From: Bacillota bacterium
Lineage (GTDB): Bacteria; Bacillota; UBA4882; UBA8346
Direction: 5' to 3'
Length of the DNA: 64,000 nucleotides
NCBI GenBank assembly: GCA_023426245.1
Contig: JAFABB010000024.1
Coordinates: 1 to 64,000, forward strand
Below the pieces are notes generated by a model that saw only the letters and a program-made list of their open reading frames with translations, made no database searches and was not told the origin of the DNA. The position numbers were made by a program, and so were the translations under genes. Below are positions 1-9,600 of the stretch, one piece after another (the stretch's first letter is position 1; each line of letters starts with the position of its first letter).

Positions 1-150
1 GGTTGCGAATTTGCCTCTTTGATATACAAATTCCTTGTTATTTGCTTCGATTTTCTCCCTCTGATCGAGAAAAAACTCCCTTTGAGATACCAAAAGCATT
101 TTATCTGCAGGGACAAGAATACGCAGAGATACGGTTTTTATTTCTAGGGA
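1..150 (-). pseudogene. possible 5' part of a gene running off the left edge
   Basis: On the minus strand a reading frame is open from about position 176 to the window edge and its translation looks protein-like (hydrophobic stretch, then a charged segment ending QRGKFAT at the edge). The first ATG is at 99 and has no convincing ribosome binding site, while the protein-like sequence already begins upstream of it. It could be a gene with an unusual start, a 5'-truncated remnant, or chance. No family is recognised. Confidence 0.25.
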
Positions 151-218
151 AGTAATCTGCCGGGTTTAATGCCGTTCACCATTTATTAAACGAGGGCATC
201 GCCAGCGGAGTGGGCTCC

Positions 219-246
219 GATTCCTGGAATCGAGATTCCAGGAATC
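219..246. repeat. perfect 13-bp inverted repeat
   Basis: GATTCCTGGAATC is followed after two bases by its exact reverse complement. It lies in the gene-free stretch 151-317, downstream of the ferredoxin-type gene that ends at 318. There is no T-run on either side, so it is not a classic terminator. A protein-binding site or a REP-like hairpin are both possible. Nothing else is seen in 151-317 except a weaker AGCCATT/AATGGCT dyad around 281-312. Confidence 0.5.
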
Positions 247-317
247 CTTTCATTCACCGCCCGGACCCCCGCACTCGTCGTGCCAGCCATTGTTTTCTTT
301 ATGAAAGAATGGCTTCA

Positions 318-1037
318 TCAATCTTCGATTACGGTTCCATCCGTGGCTATGGTTACCACCTGCCAGGGAATCATTTTCCCGCTGTTCATCAACGCTTGTT
401 TCACAGCATGGGCGATTCCACCGCAACAAGGAACTTCCATCCGCAAAACCGTGATGCTCTTGATTTCATGTTGCTCCAAAATTGAAGTCAATTTATCGGC
501 ATAATCGACTTCGTCGAGCTTGGGACAACCAATGAGGGTGATTTTATTCCGCATAAACTTTTGATGAATATTGGCACAGGCAAAAGCCGTACAATCAGCA
601 GCCACCAGCAAATTGGCGTTATCGAAATAAGGAGCATTCACCGGCACCAGCTGGATTTGACACGGCCACTGGTTCAATTCCGATTGGCTCTCTTCAACCG
701 GAAAATCCTTCTTGACGGCGCCGTGGTTTTTAATTATCGTTTTCGCCTGTGAACCCGGGCAGCCGCATGCCGGAGAAGAGGGATGAATCGGCTTTTCAAG
801 CCGTTCCATGTTATTTTTAACCGCCTCGGCATCAAAAGCTTCCGCTTCCCGTTCTTCAATTGAAATCGCTCCGGTGGGGCACTGGGGTAAACAGTTGCCG
901 AGACCGTCGCAATAGCTCTCCGAAACTAAAGTGGCTTTGCCGCCTATTAATTGCAATGCCCCTTCATGACAGGCAGTAATACAGAGCCCGCAACCATTGC
1001 ATTTTTCCTGATCAATCTTTAAGATATTTCTTTTCAT
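318..1037 (-). CDS. 4Fe-4S ferredoxin-domain protein of the Hcp module
   Basis: This 239-residue cytoplasmic protein begins with two ferredoxin-type 4Fe-4S cluster motifs: CNGCGLC followed by CHEG (residues about 14-25), then CDGLGNC followed by CPTG. The C-terminal half carries further cysteines (SPACGCPG, ADCTAFAC, PCCGG). Proteins of this layout occur beside hydroxylamine reductase genes and are thought to supply electrons or sense redox state; that role is inferred. The start is supported by GAAAGGGG eight bases upstream. Its promoter (TACAAT at 1171-1176, minus strand) has a Crp/Fnr-like dyad centred at -41.5, with the same spacing as the hcp promoter. That suggests co-activation by the regulator at 5483. 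Confidence 0.85.
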   Translation of the reverse strand: MKRNILKIDQEKCNGCGLCITACHEGALQLIGGKATLVSESYCDGLGNCLPQCPTGAISIEEREAEAFDAEAVKNNMERLEKPIHPSSPACGCPGSQAKTIIKNHGAVKKDFPVEESQSELNQWPCQIQLVPVNAPYFDNANLLVAADCTAFACANIHQKFMRNKITLIGCPKLDEVDYADKLTSILEQHEIKSITVLRMEVPCCGGIAHAVKQALMNSGKMIPWQVVTIATDGTVIED

Positions 1038-1198
1038 GGTATATTTTCCCCTTTCAATTATTTTTCAGCATTCCATTAAACAGATAAAACTCGTTTAACT
1101 TAAAATCCCTCACTTCATTTCCCAAACGGCTGATTTTAGCCGGTTTGGAATATTGAATTGAACAAAATAAATTGTACGCTAAAAAATCAGTGAAATCG

Positions 1199-1212
1199 GT
1201 ATCTAAGGATAC
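1199..1212. promoter_or_regulatory. Crp/Fnr-type operator upstream of the ferredoxin gene
   Basis: GTATC-TAAG-GATAC is a perfect 5-bp dyad with a 4-bp spacer. On the minus strand a TACAAT -10 hexamer lies at 1171-1176, placing +1 near 1164 and the dyad centre at -41.5, the classical class II activator position of Crp/Fnr proteins. The same dyad, with the same 22-bp gap to a TACAAT, is found before hcp (5446-5459). Confidence 0.6.
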
Positions 1213-1250
1213 AAAAAAACTATCCTCCAACGTTAATCGTATGAAAAAAT

Positions 1251-1286
1251 AAAATTATGCCGTTCATGATCGAATGGCATAATTTT
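1251..1286 (-). terminator. intrinsic terminator, probably bidirectional
   Basis: AAAATTATGCC and GGCATAATTTT form an 11-bp stem around a 14-base loop. It lies downstream of the zinc-ribbon/SPFH operon (minus strand) and of the short remnant at 1297-1441, and ends transcription before the ferredoxin promoter. Confidence 0.75.
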
Positions 1287-1296
1287 ATCACTATTC

Positions 1297-1441
1297 TCAT
1301 CGCATTGATGCGATTGCTTCCAGCAATGCAAAAATCTCAGGCGGTTCAATTGTACTACCAAAATATACGTTGAGCAGAAAAGCAAAATCATTACAAACAA
1401 AAAACCATCTATAGTAAGCTATCTGCTAAAAATCGCTTCAT
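1297..1441 (-). pseudogene. small frameshifted gene remnant, about 49 residues
   Basis: The minus strand has an ATG at 1441 followed by ten codons and a stop. One frame over, a 42-codon frame with protein-like composition (aromatic-rich, then STIEPPEIFALLEAIA) runs to a TGA at 1297, just before the terminator at 1251. A single-base indel near 1415 would join the two into one small protein. The ribosome binding site is weak and no family is recognised. The rest of 1038-1448 holds only the operator, promoter and terminator. Confidence 0.35.
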
Positions 1442-1448
1442 TTCCAGT

Positions 1449-2021
1449 TTATAATGGAATGATAGTGCCGCAATACTCACATTTACTATTCGAACCTTTA
1501 ACGATTTGATTGATAGCGCCGCAACTGTTGCAGGCTACCGCCTCTTTTTTCAAATCCGATGAATGACTCGGCATATTGGGTATATTTTGAGGGGTATTTC
1601 CATTGCCGGCATTGCGGTATATAATTTGATGGGTATTCATATCGATATAAACGCCGTTCATGATTCCCTGGGCGATAAAACCTTGTAAATCAGTGATTAC
1701 AGAATCAACAGACATATTAAGATTACCGGCTATCCGTTCCACACTGGTTTCATTTTGAATTTCAATGATCTGAACATATTTATTGATCTTTTGCACTTTG
1801 ACTTTACTTTTACGCCCCATGATAATGAAAAGAATCCCAATTCCCAGGCAAATCAAGCAAAAAGTCAAACCGGCGGGAGTATTTTTATCCCATTTCGTAA
1901 AAACTCCTACGATAAAAGTTATTCCGAATAAAACAGCCAAAAACCAGCCGATAATGCCTAAAATCCCACTCTTAACTCTGCTCATGACAACAGATTTGAA
2001 TATTGCTTTGCTATCGTTCAT
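1449..2021 (-). CDS. membrane protein with winged-helix-like segment and C-terminal zinc ribbon
   Basis: The 190-residue product has two predicted membrane helices (about residues 18-40 and 50-70), a cytoplasmic segment resembling a PCI/winged-helix fold (about 75-130), and a C-terminal CxxC...CxxC zinc ribbon (CNSCG, CEYCG). It lies 74 bp downstream of the SPFH protein gene on the same strand and is probably cotranscribed. In Bacillus subtilis the SPFH protein YdjI is encoded with small membrane and zinc-ribbon partners, so a role in a membrane microdomain complex is a reasonable inference. The function is otherwise unknown. AGAGGAG lies nine bases before the ATG. Confidence 0.7.
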   Translation of the reverse strand: MNDSKAIFKSVVMSRVKSGILGIIGWFLAVLFGITFIVGVFTKWDKNTPAGLTFCLICLGIGILFIIMGRKSKVKVQKINKYVQIIEIQNETSVERIAGNLNMSVDSVITDLQGFIAQGIMNGVYIDMNTHQIIYRNAGNGNTPQNIPNMPSHSSDLKKEAVACNSCGAINQIVKGSNSKCEYCGTIIPL

Positions 2022-2095
2022 ATCACCAATCTCCTCTTGAATTGCCGTTTTTTAATAACCAGCGGACCCCAAGTAAATTTTTCAGCGTTATGTAT

Positions 2096-3394
2096 TTATA
2101 ACTTTCCGCCACATTCGGGACAAAATTTTGAATTATCCTTGATTTCCGTGTTACAATTCGGACATTTTTTAATGAGGGTCGCGCCACATTCGGGGCAGAA
2201 TTTTGCGGTCTCATCTTTAATGGCTACGCCACATCCGGGACAAGGCCCCGGCAGCTTATATCCGCATATTGCGCAAACATTGTCTCCCTTTTTAATATCA
2301 GCCTTGCATTTGGGGCAAGGAGTGTATACATCGCCGCATTCCGGACAAAATTTTGTTCCCATGGAGTAGCTGGCACCACAATTACTGCAGGTAACGGTTT
2401 TGGGCTCGGAAGGTTTTTCTAAAATAGCAGTGTCACAACCACATTCACTGCAGAAACGTTTGGCTTTTTCCATGACCGCATGACATTGGGGACAATTTTT
2501 TTGTTGACCGGCAATATTAATATTCTGAGCAATCGCACCCATTTGATTTCCCATACCGCCACCAATTCCTACCCCCATGCCTAAACCGATTCCGGCTCCC
2601 ATCAGTCCGGCTGAAGTCGATCCGGGATTGGTAGCTGCGCCTTCCAAAGTGTTGAAAGAACGCTCCTGGACATAATTATAGCCGACAATATCCATTTCCG
2701 CCCGCTTTGCCAATGCTTCCTTCAGTTTTATAACCGTCGGATCATCTTCCGGGACATTGATATCGTTCACGTAAAAATTAATTAATTTGATCCCGTATTC
2801 CGCCAGTTCCGGAAGAATTTTTTCTTTCAAATGGTCGGAAAGTTCTTCAAGATAAGCGTTAATTTCCAAGGCGCTGATTTGTTTGTGGATCAAGTATGAG
2901 GATATTGCATCTTTCACTTTCGTCAAATACAAACCCCGAAAATAATTGAGTACATTTTTTTTGTCAAAAACCGGCAAAGTACCGACCAATTTGATTAGAA
3001 ATTTCTTTGAGTCCTCGATTTGTATCCCAAACTGGCCAAAAGAACGCAAAGGAACGAATACTTTATATTTTGGATCTTGGATCTGGATTGGGCTTGCAGT
3101 GCCCCACTTGATATCCATTGAAAATACTTTGTTGACATACCAGACTTCGGCAGTAAATGGGGAACGCCCTCCAAAAGGAAGATTGACAAGGTTATTTAAC
3201 AACGGAATATTCGCGGTTTCTAATGTATGCCGCCCACTTGAAAAAACATCTAACGCTTTACCACCCTTGAATAGAATTGCTTCCTGAGATTCATTGACAA
3301 TCAATTGGGTCCAAGTACCCAATTCTTCACTGGGATATTTCCAGGCAAATACATCGGGAGAACCGTTATACTTTACAACCTCAATAATAGCCAT
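2096..3394 (-). CDS. SPFH-domain (YdjI/virion-core-like) protein with multiple zinc ribbons
   Basis: The 432-residue protein has an SPFH/band-7-like N-terminal domain (about 20-235) with the YdjI-type sequence of a short beta-rich start, GKALDVFSSGRHTL and NLPFGG. A glycine-rich low-complexity stretch follows (about 255-285, GLGMGVGIGGG), then a C-terminal half with four to five CxxCG zinc ribbons (DZANK-like; CPQCHA, CSECGC, CSNCGA, CPECGD, CPKCKA and more). B. subtilis YdjI is roughly 100 residues shorter, so the ribbon array is extended here. SPFH proteins oligomerise at membranes; the ribbons may recruit partners. There is no N-terminal membrane helix. The start is supported by GAGGTG eight bases upstream. 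Confidence 0.85.
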   Translation of the reverse strand: MAIIEVVKYNGSPDVFAWKYPSEELGTWTQLIVNESQEAILFKGGKALDVFSSGRHTLETANIPLLNNLVNLPFGGRSPFTAEVWYVNKVFSMDIKWGTASPIQIQDPKYKVFVPLRSFGQFGIQIEDSKKFLIKLVGTLPVFDKKNVLNYFRGLYLTKVKDAISSYLIHKQISALEINAYLEELSDHLKEKILPELAEYGIKLINFYVNDINVPEDDPTVIKLKEALAKRAEMDIVGYNYVQERSFNTLEGAATNPGSTSAGLMGAGIGLGMGVGIGGGMGNQMGAIAQNINIAGQQKNCPQCHAVMEKAKRFCSECGCDTAILEKPSEPKTVTCSNCGASYSMGTKFCPECGDVYTPCPKCKADIKKGDNVCAICGYKLPGPCPGCGVAIKDETAKFCPECGATLIKKCPNCNTEIKDNSKFCPECGGKL

Positions 3395-3676
3395 TTTAAA
3401 GACACCTCGACTTTAATCATGATGGATTCCTGTCCCTTAGAATAAAAAACAAACACAACAGCATTCGATGCCTGATAAATCGATTAAAGCCGATGTGTTT
3501 TGAATACCCTATTTTATTTTGCAATAAATTTCCATAGAACTAGTTATATTTCAGTTCTATTTTTCAACGGTTAATAAAATTTTCCTGCAAGTATCTAGAA
3601 TTACCGACGAAAAATTTTTATTCAGCGGTTTGCACCCAAAAACCCGCTGAAAATTATTATTGAAATCGGTTTATAT
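3395..3676. other. gene-free leader of the SPFH operon
   Basis: No coding sequence is evident. It holds the presumed promoter of the SPFH operon and an inverted repeat TTCAGCGG/CCGCTGAA at 3621-3651 flanked by A/T runs. That repeat could be a weak terminator or a regulatory dyad. Confidence 0.4.
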
Positions 3677-3709
3677 AAAAAAAAACAGGGCAACTTTCGT
3701 CGCCCTGTC
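3677..3709 (-). terminator. intrinsic terminator of hcp
   Basis: Read on the minus strand, ACAGGGC and GCCCTGT pair around a short loop and are followed by a run of nine or more T. It lies about 40 bp after the hcp stop codon. Confidence 0.85.
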
Positions 3710-3748
3710 CATGATCAGTTTTTACGCATAAGTGAAAGCAGCTGTTTC

Positions 3749-5314
3749 TTACCCCAAAATTGCTTTTAAATCCGTCTCCGGGGTGCTTGTCGGCTTGATA
3801 TTGAATTTTTCCACCAGGATATTTAAAACATTGGGGGACAGAAATGCCGGCAATGTCGGCCCCAAATAAATATTCTTAATTCCCAGCGCCAGCAAGGTCA
3901 AAAGAATACAAACCGCTTTTTGCTCGTACCACGAAAGGACCAGCGTCAAAGGCAGTTCATTGACTCCGCAATCGAAAGCGTTCGCAAGAGCCAAGGCCAC
4001 CTGAATGGCGGAATAAGCATCATTGCATTGCCCCATATCCAATATCCGCGGTATCCCGCCTATTTCCCCGATATTCAAGTCATTGAAACGGAATTTACCG
4101 CAGGCCAAAGTCAAGATCACCGTATCCTGAGGGGCTTTTTGAACAAATTCCGTATAGTAATTACGTCCCGGCTTGGCTCCATCACACCCGCCCACCAGAA
4201 AGAAATGTTTGATGGCGCCTTGCTTCACTCCGTTGATGATTTTGTCGGCAACGGAAAGAACTGTATTTCTGGCAAACCCCGTCAATAATTCTTTGCCGCC
4301 GTTGATCCCTGTGAAATCCCTATCTTCCGGATAACCACCCAGTTCCAGGGCTTGCTGGATCAATCCCGTAAAATCCTTTACCCCTTTTTTCCCTTCATCA
4401 ATATGCTTGATTCCGGGATAACCGACCACGGAAGTAGTAAAGACCCGATCGCCGTAGCTTTCTTTAGGCGGCATCAAACAATTGGTTGTAAAAAGGACCG
4501 GGGCCGGAATATTCGCAAATTCCTTCTGTTGGTTCTGCCAGGCGGTGCCGAAATTGCCCTTCAGGTGAGAATACCGGTTGAGTCCCGGATAGCCGTGGGC
4601 CGGCAGCATTTCACCATGAGTATAAATATTGATTCCCTTGCCCTTGGTTTGTTCAAGCAATTGTTCCAAATCCAGCAAATCATGCCCGCTGACCACGATA
4701 AAGGGGCCTTTTTCCACTTTCATGGATACCTTGGTTGGAACCGGATGCCCGTACGCTGTTGTATTTGCCCCATCCAGCAAAGCCATACACTTAAGGTTTA
4801 TTTGGCCGAACTCCATCAATAAATTGAGCCATTCTTCCGGCTGATGGCTTTCCCCCAGCGTTTTCAATCCTTTATAAAACCAGGCGGTAACTTCCGGGTC
4901 TTGCTTGCCCAAAGCATAGGCGTGCCACGCATATGCAGCCATTCCGCGCATCCCAAAAAGCAAGGTGGACCGCAGGGATACGACATCGGTATCGCCGGAC
5001 CATAACATCGAAGCCGGGAAATCTTCGCCCCCTCCCAAGGCGGCTTTTTGGGCGGTAACCCCGGAAATAAGCTCATCAATCCGGCCGGCGTCAAAATTAA
5101 CATTGGTGACTGTGGCAAAAAGGCCTTGCATCATCAATTCATCGGTTTCTTTTTTCCCTTTGCCGCCAGGGGCCGCTTTAGCAAGACTTATCAACGCAGC
5201 GGTCAATTCATCCTGTTTATTGGCAACCTCCCCATTCTTTCCGCAAACCCCAACGTTACTGCATCCTTTGCCACCCGCAGTTTGTTCACATTGATAGCAA
5301 AACATTTTCGACAT
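3749..5314 (-). CDS. hcp: hydroxylamine reductase (hybrid-cluster protein)
   Basis: The 521-residue cytoplasmic iron-sulfur protein matches the hybrid-cluster (prismane) family. The N-terminal motif C6-x2-C9-x8-C18-x5-C24 is of the class I type that binds a 4Fe-4S cluster. C-terminal cluster ligands are visible in ACGKFRF, MGQCNDAYSA and the WYEQKAV region. Hcp reduces hydroxylamine and, more importantly, nitric oxide in anaerobes, so it counters nitrosative stress. AAGGGGG precedes the ATG. A TACAAT promoter at 5418-5423 (minus strand) carries a Crp/Fnr-like dyad centred at -41.5. The divergent neighbour is the likely regulator and the ferredoxin-type gene shares the same site. Confidence 0.95.
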   Translation of the reverse strand: MSKMFCYQCEQTAGGKGCSNVGVCGKNGEVANKQDELTAALISLAKAAPGGKGKKETDELMMQGLFATVTNVNFDAGRIDELISGVTAQKAALGGGEDFPASMLWSGDTDVVSLRSTLLFGMRGMAAYAWHAYALGKQDPEVTAWFYKGLKTLGESHQPEEWLNLLMEFGQINLKCMALLDGANTTAYGHPVPTKVSMKVEKGPFIVVSGHDLLDLEQLLEQTKGKGINIYTHGEMLPAHGYPGLNRYSHLKGNFGTAWQNQQKEFANIPAPVLFTTNCLMPPKESYGDRVFTTSVVGYPGIKHIDEGKKGVKDFTGLIQQALELGGYPEDRDFTGINGGKELLTGFARNTVLSVADKIINGVKQGAIKHFFLVGGCDGAKPGRNYYTEFVQKAPQDTVILTLACGKFRFNDLNIGEIGGIPRILDMGQCNDAYSAIQVALALANAFDCGVNELPLTLVLSWYEQKAVCILLTLLALGIKNIYLGPTLPAFLSPNVLNILVEKFNIKPTSTPETDLKAILG

Positions 5315-5401
5315 AAATGATCCCCCTTATTTAAGCGATTTAAGTATTTCAGAGCCTCTTAAAATTCTCCCGCCATTCCCCCTTCAAGAAGTTCTGTTTG
5401 A

Positions 5402-5430
5402 TTGCCTCGATGGGGAAATTGTATTATAAT
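5402..5430 (+). promoter_or_regulatory. SigA-type promoter of the Crp/Fnr regulator gene
   Basis: TTGCCT and a perfect TATAAT are separated by 17 bp, giving +1 near 5437. On the other strand TACAAT (5418-5423) serves as the -10 of hcp, so the two promoters overlap back to back. Confidence 0.6.
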
Positions 5431-5445
5431 TGATAACGGAAGTCG

Positions 5446-5459
5446 GTAGCCGGGGATAC
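5446..5459. promoter_or_regulatory. Crp/Fnr-type operator between hcp and its regulator
   Basis: GTAGC-CGGG-GATAC is an imperfect copy of the dyad at 1199. Its centre is at -41.5 relative to the hcp start predicted from TACAAT, and at about +16 relative to the regulator's own start. This predicts activation of hcp and autorepression of the regulator. Confidence 0.55.
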
Positions 5460-5482
5460 AAAAATTTTTTTGAAGGTGAACG

Positions 5483-6178
5483 ATGTTTGAGAAATATGGG
5501 GAAGTTTTACTCCAGACAGCTTTATTCCAGGGACTGAAAAAAGAAGAAATTTACACTATCCTGCAATGCTTTCAAGCCAGAGTGGGAAAATTTCACACCA
5601 ACGAATTGATTGTAATGTCGGGCGATGTTTGTAAAGAAGTTGGCCTGATGTTACAGGGAACAGCTTCGGTCAGTAAAGAAAACGCCGCCGGGAACAGAAT
5701 GGTCATGACCATGGCCACCCCAGGGGAACTTTTCGGGGAGGTCATCGCCTTTTCCACGCAAACAAAATGGCCTGCTACAGTTGAAGCTCAGAACGAATGC
5801 CAGGTTTTATTCCTGCCGCGGGAAAAAATTATTGGTGAATGCCCGAAAATGTGTTCCTGGCATCGGGTGTTGATTCAGAATTTTTTACGGATTATATCGG
5901 AACGGGCATTATTTCTTAATAAAAAAGTCGAATATCTCACCATCAAAAGCATGCGTGCCAAATTAGCCAGCTATTTATTGGAGCAACATCAGAGAACGAT
6001 GGAAAAAAGTTTCAGCTTACCGTTAAACCGCAACGAATTGGCGGAATTTCTGAATGTTTCCCGCCCTTCGATGTCGAGGGAATTAGGGAAAATGAAAGAT
6101 GAAGGCGTTATTGATTACTATTTGACCTCTTTTAAAATATTGGATCTGGAAGCGCTTAAAAAAATGAGTATCTTATAA
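5483..6178 (+). CDS. Crp/Fnr-family transcriptional regulator
   Basis: The 231-residue protein has an N-terminal cyclic-nucleotide-binding-type beta-roll (about 15-125, ending in the GELFGEV loop), a long dimerisation helix (about 130-160) and a C-terminal HTH_Crp domain (NRNELAEFLNVSRPSMSREL, about 175-200). It lacks the N-terminal Cys cluster of Fnr, although scattered cysteines are present. Position and operators suggest an HcpR-like nitrosative-stress regulator of hcp and the ferredoxin gene. The effector is unknown. GAAGGTGA precedes the ATG. The HD gene follows at once and is probably cotranscribed. Confidence 0.85.
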   Translation: MFEKYGEVLLQTALFQGLKKEEIYTILQCFQARVGKFHTNELIVMSGDVCKEVGLMLQGTASVSKENAAGNRMVMTMATPGELFGEVIAFSTQTKWPATVEAQNECQVLFLPREKIIGECPKMCSWHRVLIQNFLRIISERALFLNKKVEYLTIKSMRAKLASYLLEQHQRTMEKSFSLPLNRNELAEFLNVSRPSMSRELGKMKDEGVIDYYLTSFKILDLEALKKMSIL

Positions 6179-6193
6179 ATGGGAGAGCTTGCG

Positions 6194-6694
6194 ATGATTG
6201 AAATGATTATCAATGAAATGATTGCCTATTTTCAAAATGATGTCCGCCGGATTAACCATGCATTGAAAGTGTATGGATTTGCGGCTACTCTCTCCGGCAT
6301 GGAACAGGTTTCGGATGAGAAAAAAACGATTCTCCTTTATGCGGCCATCTTACACGATATTGGTATCAAGGAAGCCGAACGGAAATATAATTCCACCTCC
6401 GGCAAATATCAAGAAATCGAGGGGCCGCCTATTGCCAGAGAAATTCTTGAAAAGTCGGGTATACCCTCACCCATCAGCGAAAGAGTCTGCTTCCTTATTG
6501 GGAACCATCACAGTTATGGTAAAATCGACGGCTTGGATTTTCAAATCTTGGTCGAGGCCGATTTTTTGGTGAATATATTTGAGGACCAACTGGAGCGGGA
6601 AGCGATTTTGAACATTGGCCGGAAATATTTCAAGACCGAAATGGGCTCAGCATTGCTTCATTCGATGTACCTTTCTTCCAAAGCGTCCGGCTAA
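6194..6694 (+). CDS. HD-domain phosphohydrolase
   Basis: An HD-domain protein of 166 residues. The metal ligands are visible as RINH, HDIG and NHHS. Such proteins hydrolyse nucleotides or phosphomonoesters; the substrate here is unknown. An ATG directly after the regulator's stop codon (6179) would add five residues, but GGGAGAG lies six bases before the ATG at 6194, which is preferred. It is coupled to the Crp/Fnr gene upstream. Its stop codon overlaps that of the convergent sensor kinase, with no terminator between them. Confidence 0.75.
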   Translation: MIEMIINEMIAYFQNDVRRINHALKVYGFAATLSGMEQVSDEKKTILLYAAILHDIGIKEAERKYNSTSGKYQEIEGPPIAREILEKSGIPSPISERVCFLIGNHHSYGKIDGLDFQILVEADFLVNIFEDQLEREAILNIGRKYFKTEMGSALLHSMYLSSKASG

Positions 6695-9600
6695 AAATCC
6701 AGTTTCAACGGCAATTGTTTGGATTGAACCACTTGATTGATGACCTTGATTAACTCGTCGAACCGGTAAGGTTTGATCACCACGCCGCTGAAACCAAACC
6801 CTTCAAAGTTGGAGATAATAGGATCGTTGGCATAACCGCTTGAAACGACAGCCCGAATATGGGGATCGATATTCCGCAGTTGGGAAATTGCCTCTTGTCC
6901 TCCCATGCCTCCCGGAACAGTCAGGTCCATGATGACCACATCAAAAGGAATTCCTGCTTCCAATGCATGGCAGTATATTTCGATAGCCTTGGCTCCATCT
7001 CTGGCGGATATTGTTTCGTGTCCGTATAGTTCCAGCATCTCGGCTACGGAGTTTAAAATGATTTCTTCGTCATCCATCAATAAAATTTTTAACGGTCCGC
7101 CTGTTACTTCAATTTCTTTATCCCCCTCCGGCAGAATGATGGTTTGGTTTAATGCAGGCAGGTAAACCCAAAAAGTCGTACCCAAACCCACTTCCGACTC
7201 TACCTCAAGATATCCATCGTGCCGCTTTATAATGGAATATGATGTGGAAAGGCCCAAACCCGAACCTTCTTTTTTGGTGGTAAAGAAAGGATCAAATATT
7301 TTCCCCAGGTTTTCTTTGGGTATACCGATCCCCTGGTCTTTTACGGCAATTTTGATATAATTTCCCGGATTAAACCGGTTACCGGATCCATTGGCCATAT
7401 TTTCAGCGGTAATTTTGATGATGCCGCCTCTGGGCATGGCCTGTTTGGCATTGATGACCAAATTATAGATAACTTGGCTGATTTGACCCGTGTCCACTTC
7501 AACCGGGCAAAGGGTTTCCGAAATTTTACAGGATACTTTTACTTTGGAACCCCGGAGCGCAAATTCTGCAGTATCCCGAATCAGTTCTCCCAAAGAAGCC
7601 GCTTTTTTGACCGGCGCGCCGCCCCTGGAAAATGTCAGTAATTGCCGGGTCAGATCGCTTGCGCGGTGGGTTGATTCCACCATATCCTGCAGGTATTTCT
7701 TGATATCCTCTTTTCGGCTGTATTTCATTTGTGCCAGTTGAATGTTGGAAAGAAGGGCAGCCAGAATATTATTAAAATCATGGGCAATACCGCCGGCCAG
7801 AATACCAAGGGATTCCAATTTATCGGTTTTAAATAATTCGTGCTCGACCTTAAATTTTTCCGATATATCCTGAAAAACAATCACTGCCCCAATAATATCG
7901 GTGGAGGTTTTAATGGGAGAACTGTGAACGGAAATTAAAACTTCATTGAGATTTCGGGTCACTAAAATTAAACTTTGAGCTATCTTGTGATTTTGCGATG
8001 TACTGAAAGAAGTAATCTGGGTAATCGGTTCGCTGGTTTTATCGTCAATAATATACAGGATTTGGTCTATGGGTTGATTTATCGCTTCAGCCTGAGAATA
8101 ACCGGTTAAATGGGAGGCCGCTTCATTGATTAAAAAAATCCGGTCTTGCCAGTCTGTTGCAATAACCCCTTCTGTCAAGGAATTCAGCGTAACCATCAGC
8201 AACTCCCGCTCCTTGGTCAAAGCCTCTTCATATTGAATCCGTTCCGTAATATCCCTGTGAATCGAGGAAATTTCAATAATATTACCGGTTGCATCCTGAA
8301 TCAATGAATATTTGATGGACACATAAATAATTCTACCATCTTTCCGGACCCGGGACGTGTGATTATCTTCGAAAAGCTGACCCCGGGTTAATTTTTGAAA
8401 GGTACTCTCTACCCCGGCCTGTAAATCTTCAGGGATGATCAGCAGAAACATTTTGCCAATCGCTTCTTCGGCGGTATAACCGTATAATTTCTGAGCTCCA
8501 TAATTCCAGCTGCTGATTTTGCCCTCCAATGTCATGCTGAAAATTGCATCTTCCGATGTTTCAACAATTGCCGCCAGTTGTTGCGTGGTCTTCTCAACCC
8601 ATTTTCGTTCCGTGATGTCTCGAACGAAAACCGAGATGCCATCGATGGCAGGATAGGCCCGAACTTCGATCCAGGTTCCATTATCGGCATAAGGAATTTC
8701 AAAACACGCCGCAGTCCTTTCCTTCATGACTTGGTCAAATTTACTATAATGATTTAAAAAAATACTGGTTGAGAAAGCACTGAAAACCGACTTCCCGATT
8801 AATTCTTCTTTCCTTTTCCCAAACAAAACATCTTCCGCCGCTTGATTCATATAGGTAAAACGCCAATCTTGATCCAAAGCAAAAAAAGCTTCCGAGATGC
8901 TTTCCAGGATATTTCCGATTTTAACGGTGGATTCCTCGATAATTTTTTGGGCATTTACTTGATCCATTCTATCCAGAATCCATATCATTGCCCCCTCCTC
9001 CCCCGAGGGTAATATCATTGGAAATGAATACGTGTAATATCGCTTAACCCCCCCTGACGGTGATAAAAAAAGAATTTCCTCCGAAACGAGGGATTGGGTT
9101 TCGATGATCTTTGGGATGGATGTTTTCGGACACCATTTTTGAATATCGGTTCCGATGATTTGATTCTTATCCGAGCCTATTAATGATAAGCCATTATCGT
9201 TGATATCAACAATCTTCCCGGATGGATGAATCAAAAGATATCCCCAGGGTAAATTGGCCAGCATACTTTGACGCCTCTGGTGGTTCAACCAAAACTCAAA
9301 AGCGATTTTTTGAAATTCGATAAAATCGAATTGCGGATGGGAATTTAAGAACATCAATTGAGCAGTATTTCTGCGGATATTCCGGTTAAAGCGCTTCAAT
9401 AGCAACAAACAAAACAAACAAATACCGGCTATGATAGCGAAAATCACCGAACCAATTTTAGCGTATAACTGAATCAAATCCGAAAGCGTAATGAAAGCAA
9501 AAGTATATCCCACCGGATGATGATCAGAATTGATCGAATAACCACACCCAAGTACCCAAGTTTTATTCACCCTTGACCTAAAAAAGCCATAATGGAATGT

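Noticed and set aside
3920..4822. two long plus-strand frames inside hcp
   Set aside because: Hcp is intact with all cluster motifs; these are shadow frames.
6179..6193. ATG directly after the Crp/Fnr stop as the HD gene start
   Set aside because: The GGGAGAG site is inside this stretch and is correctly spaced only for the ATG at 6194.
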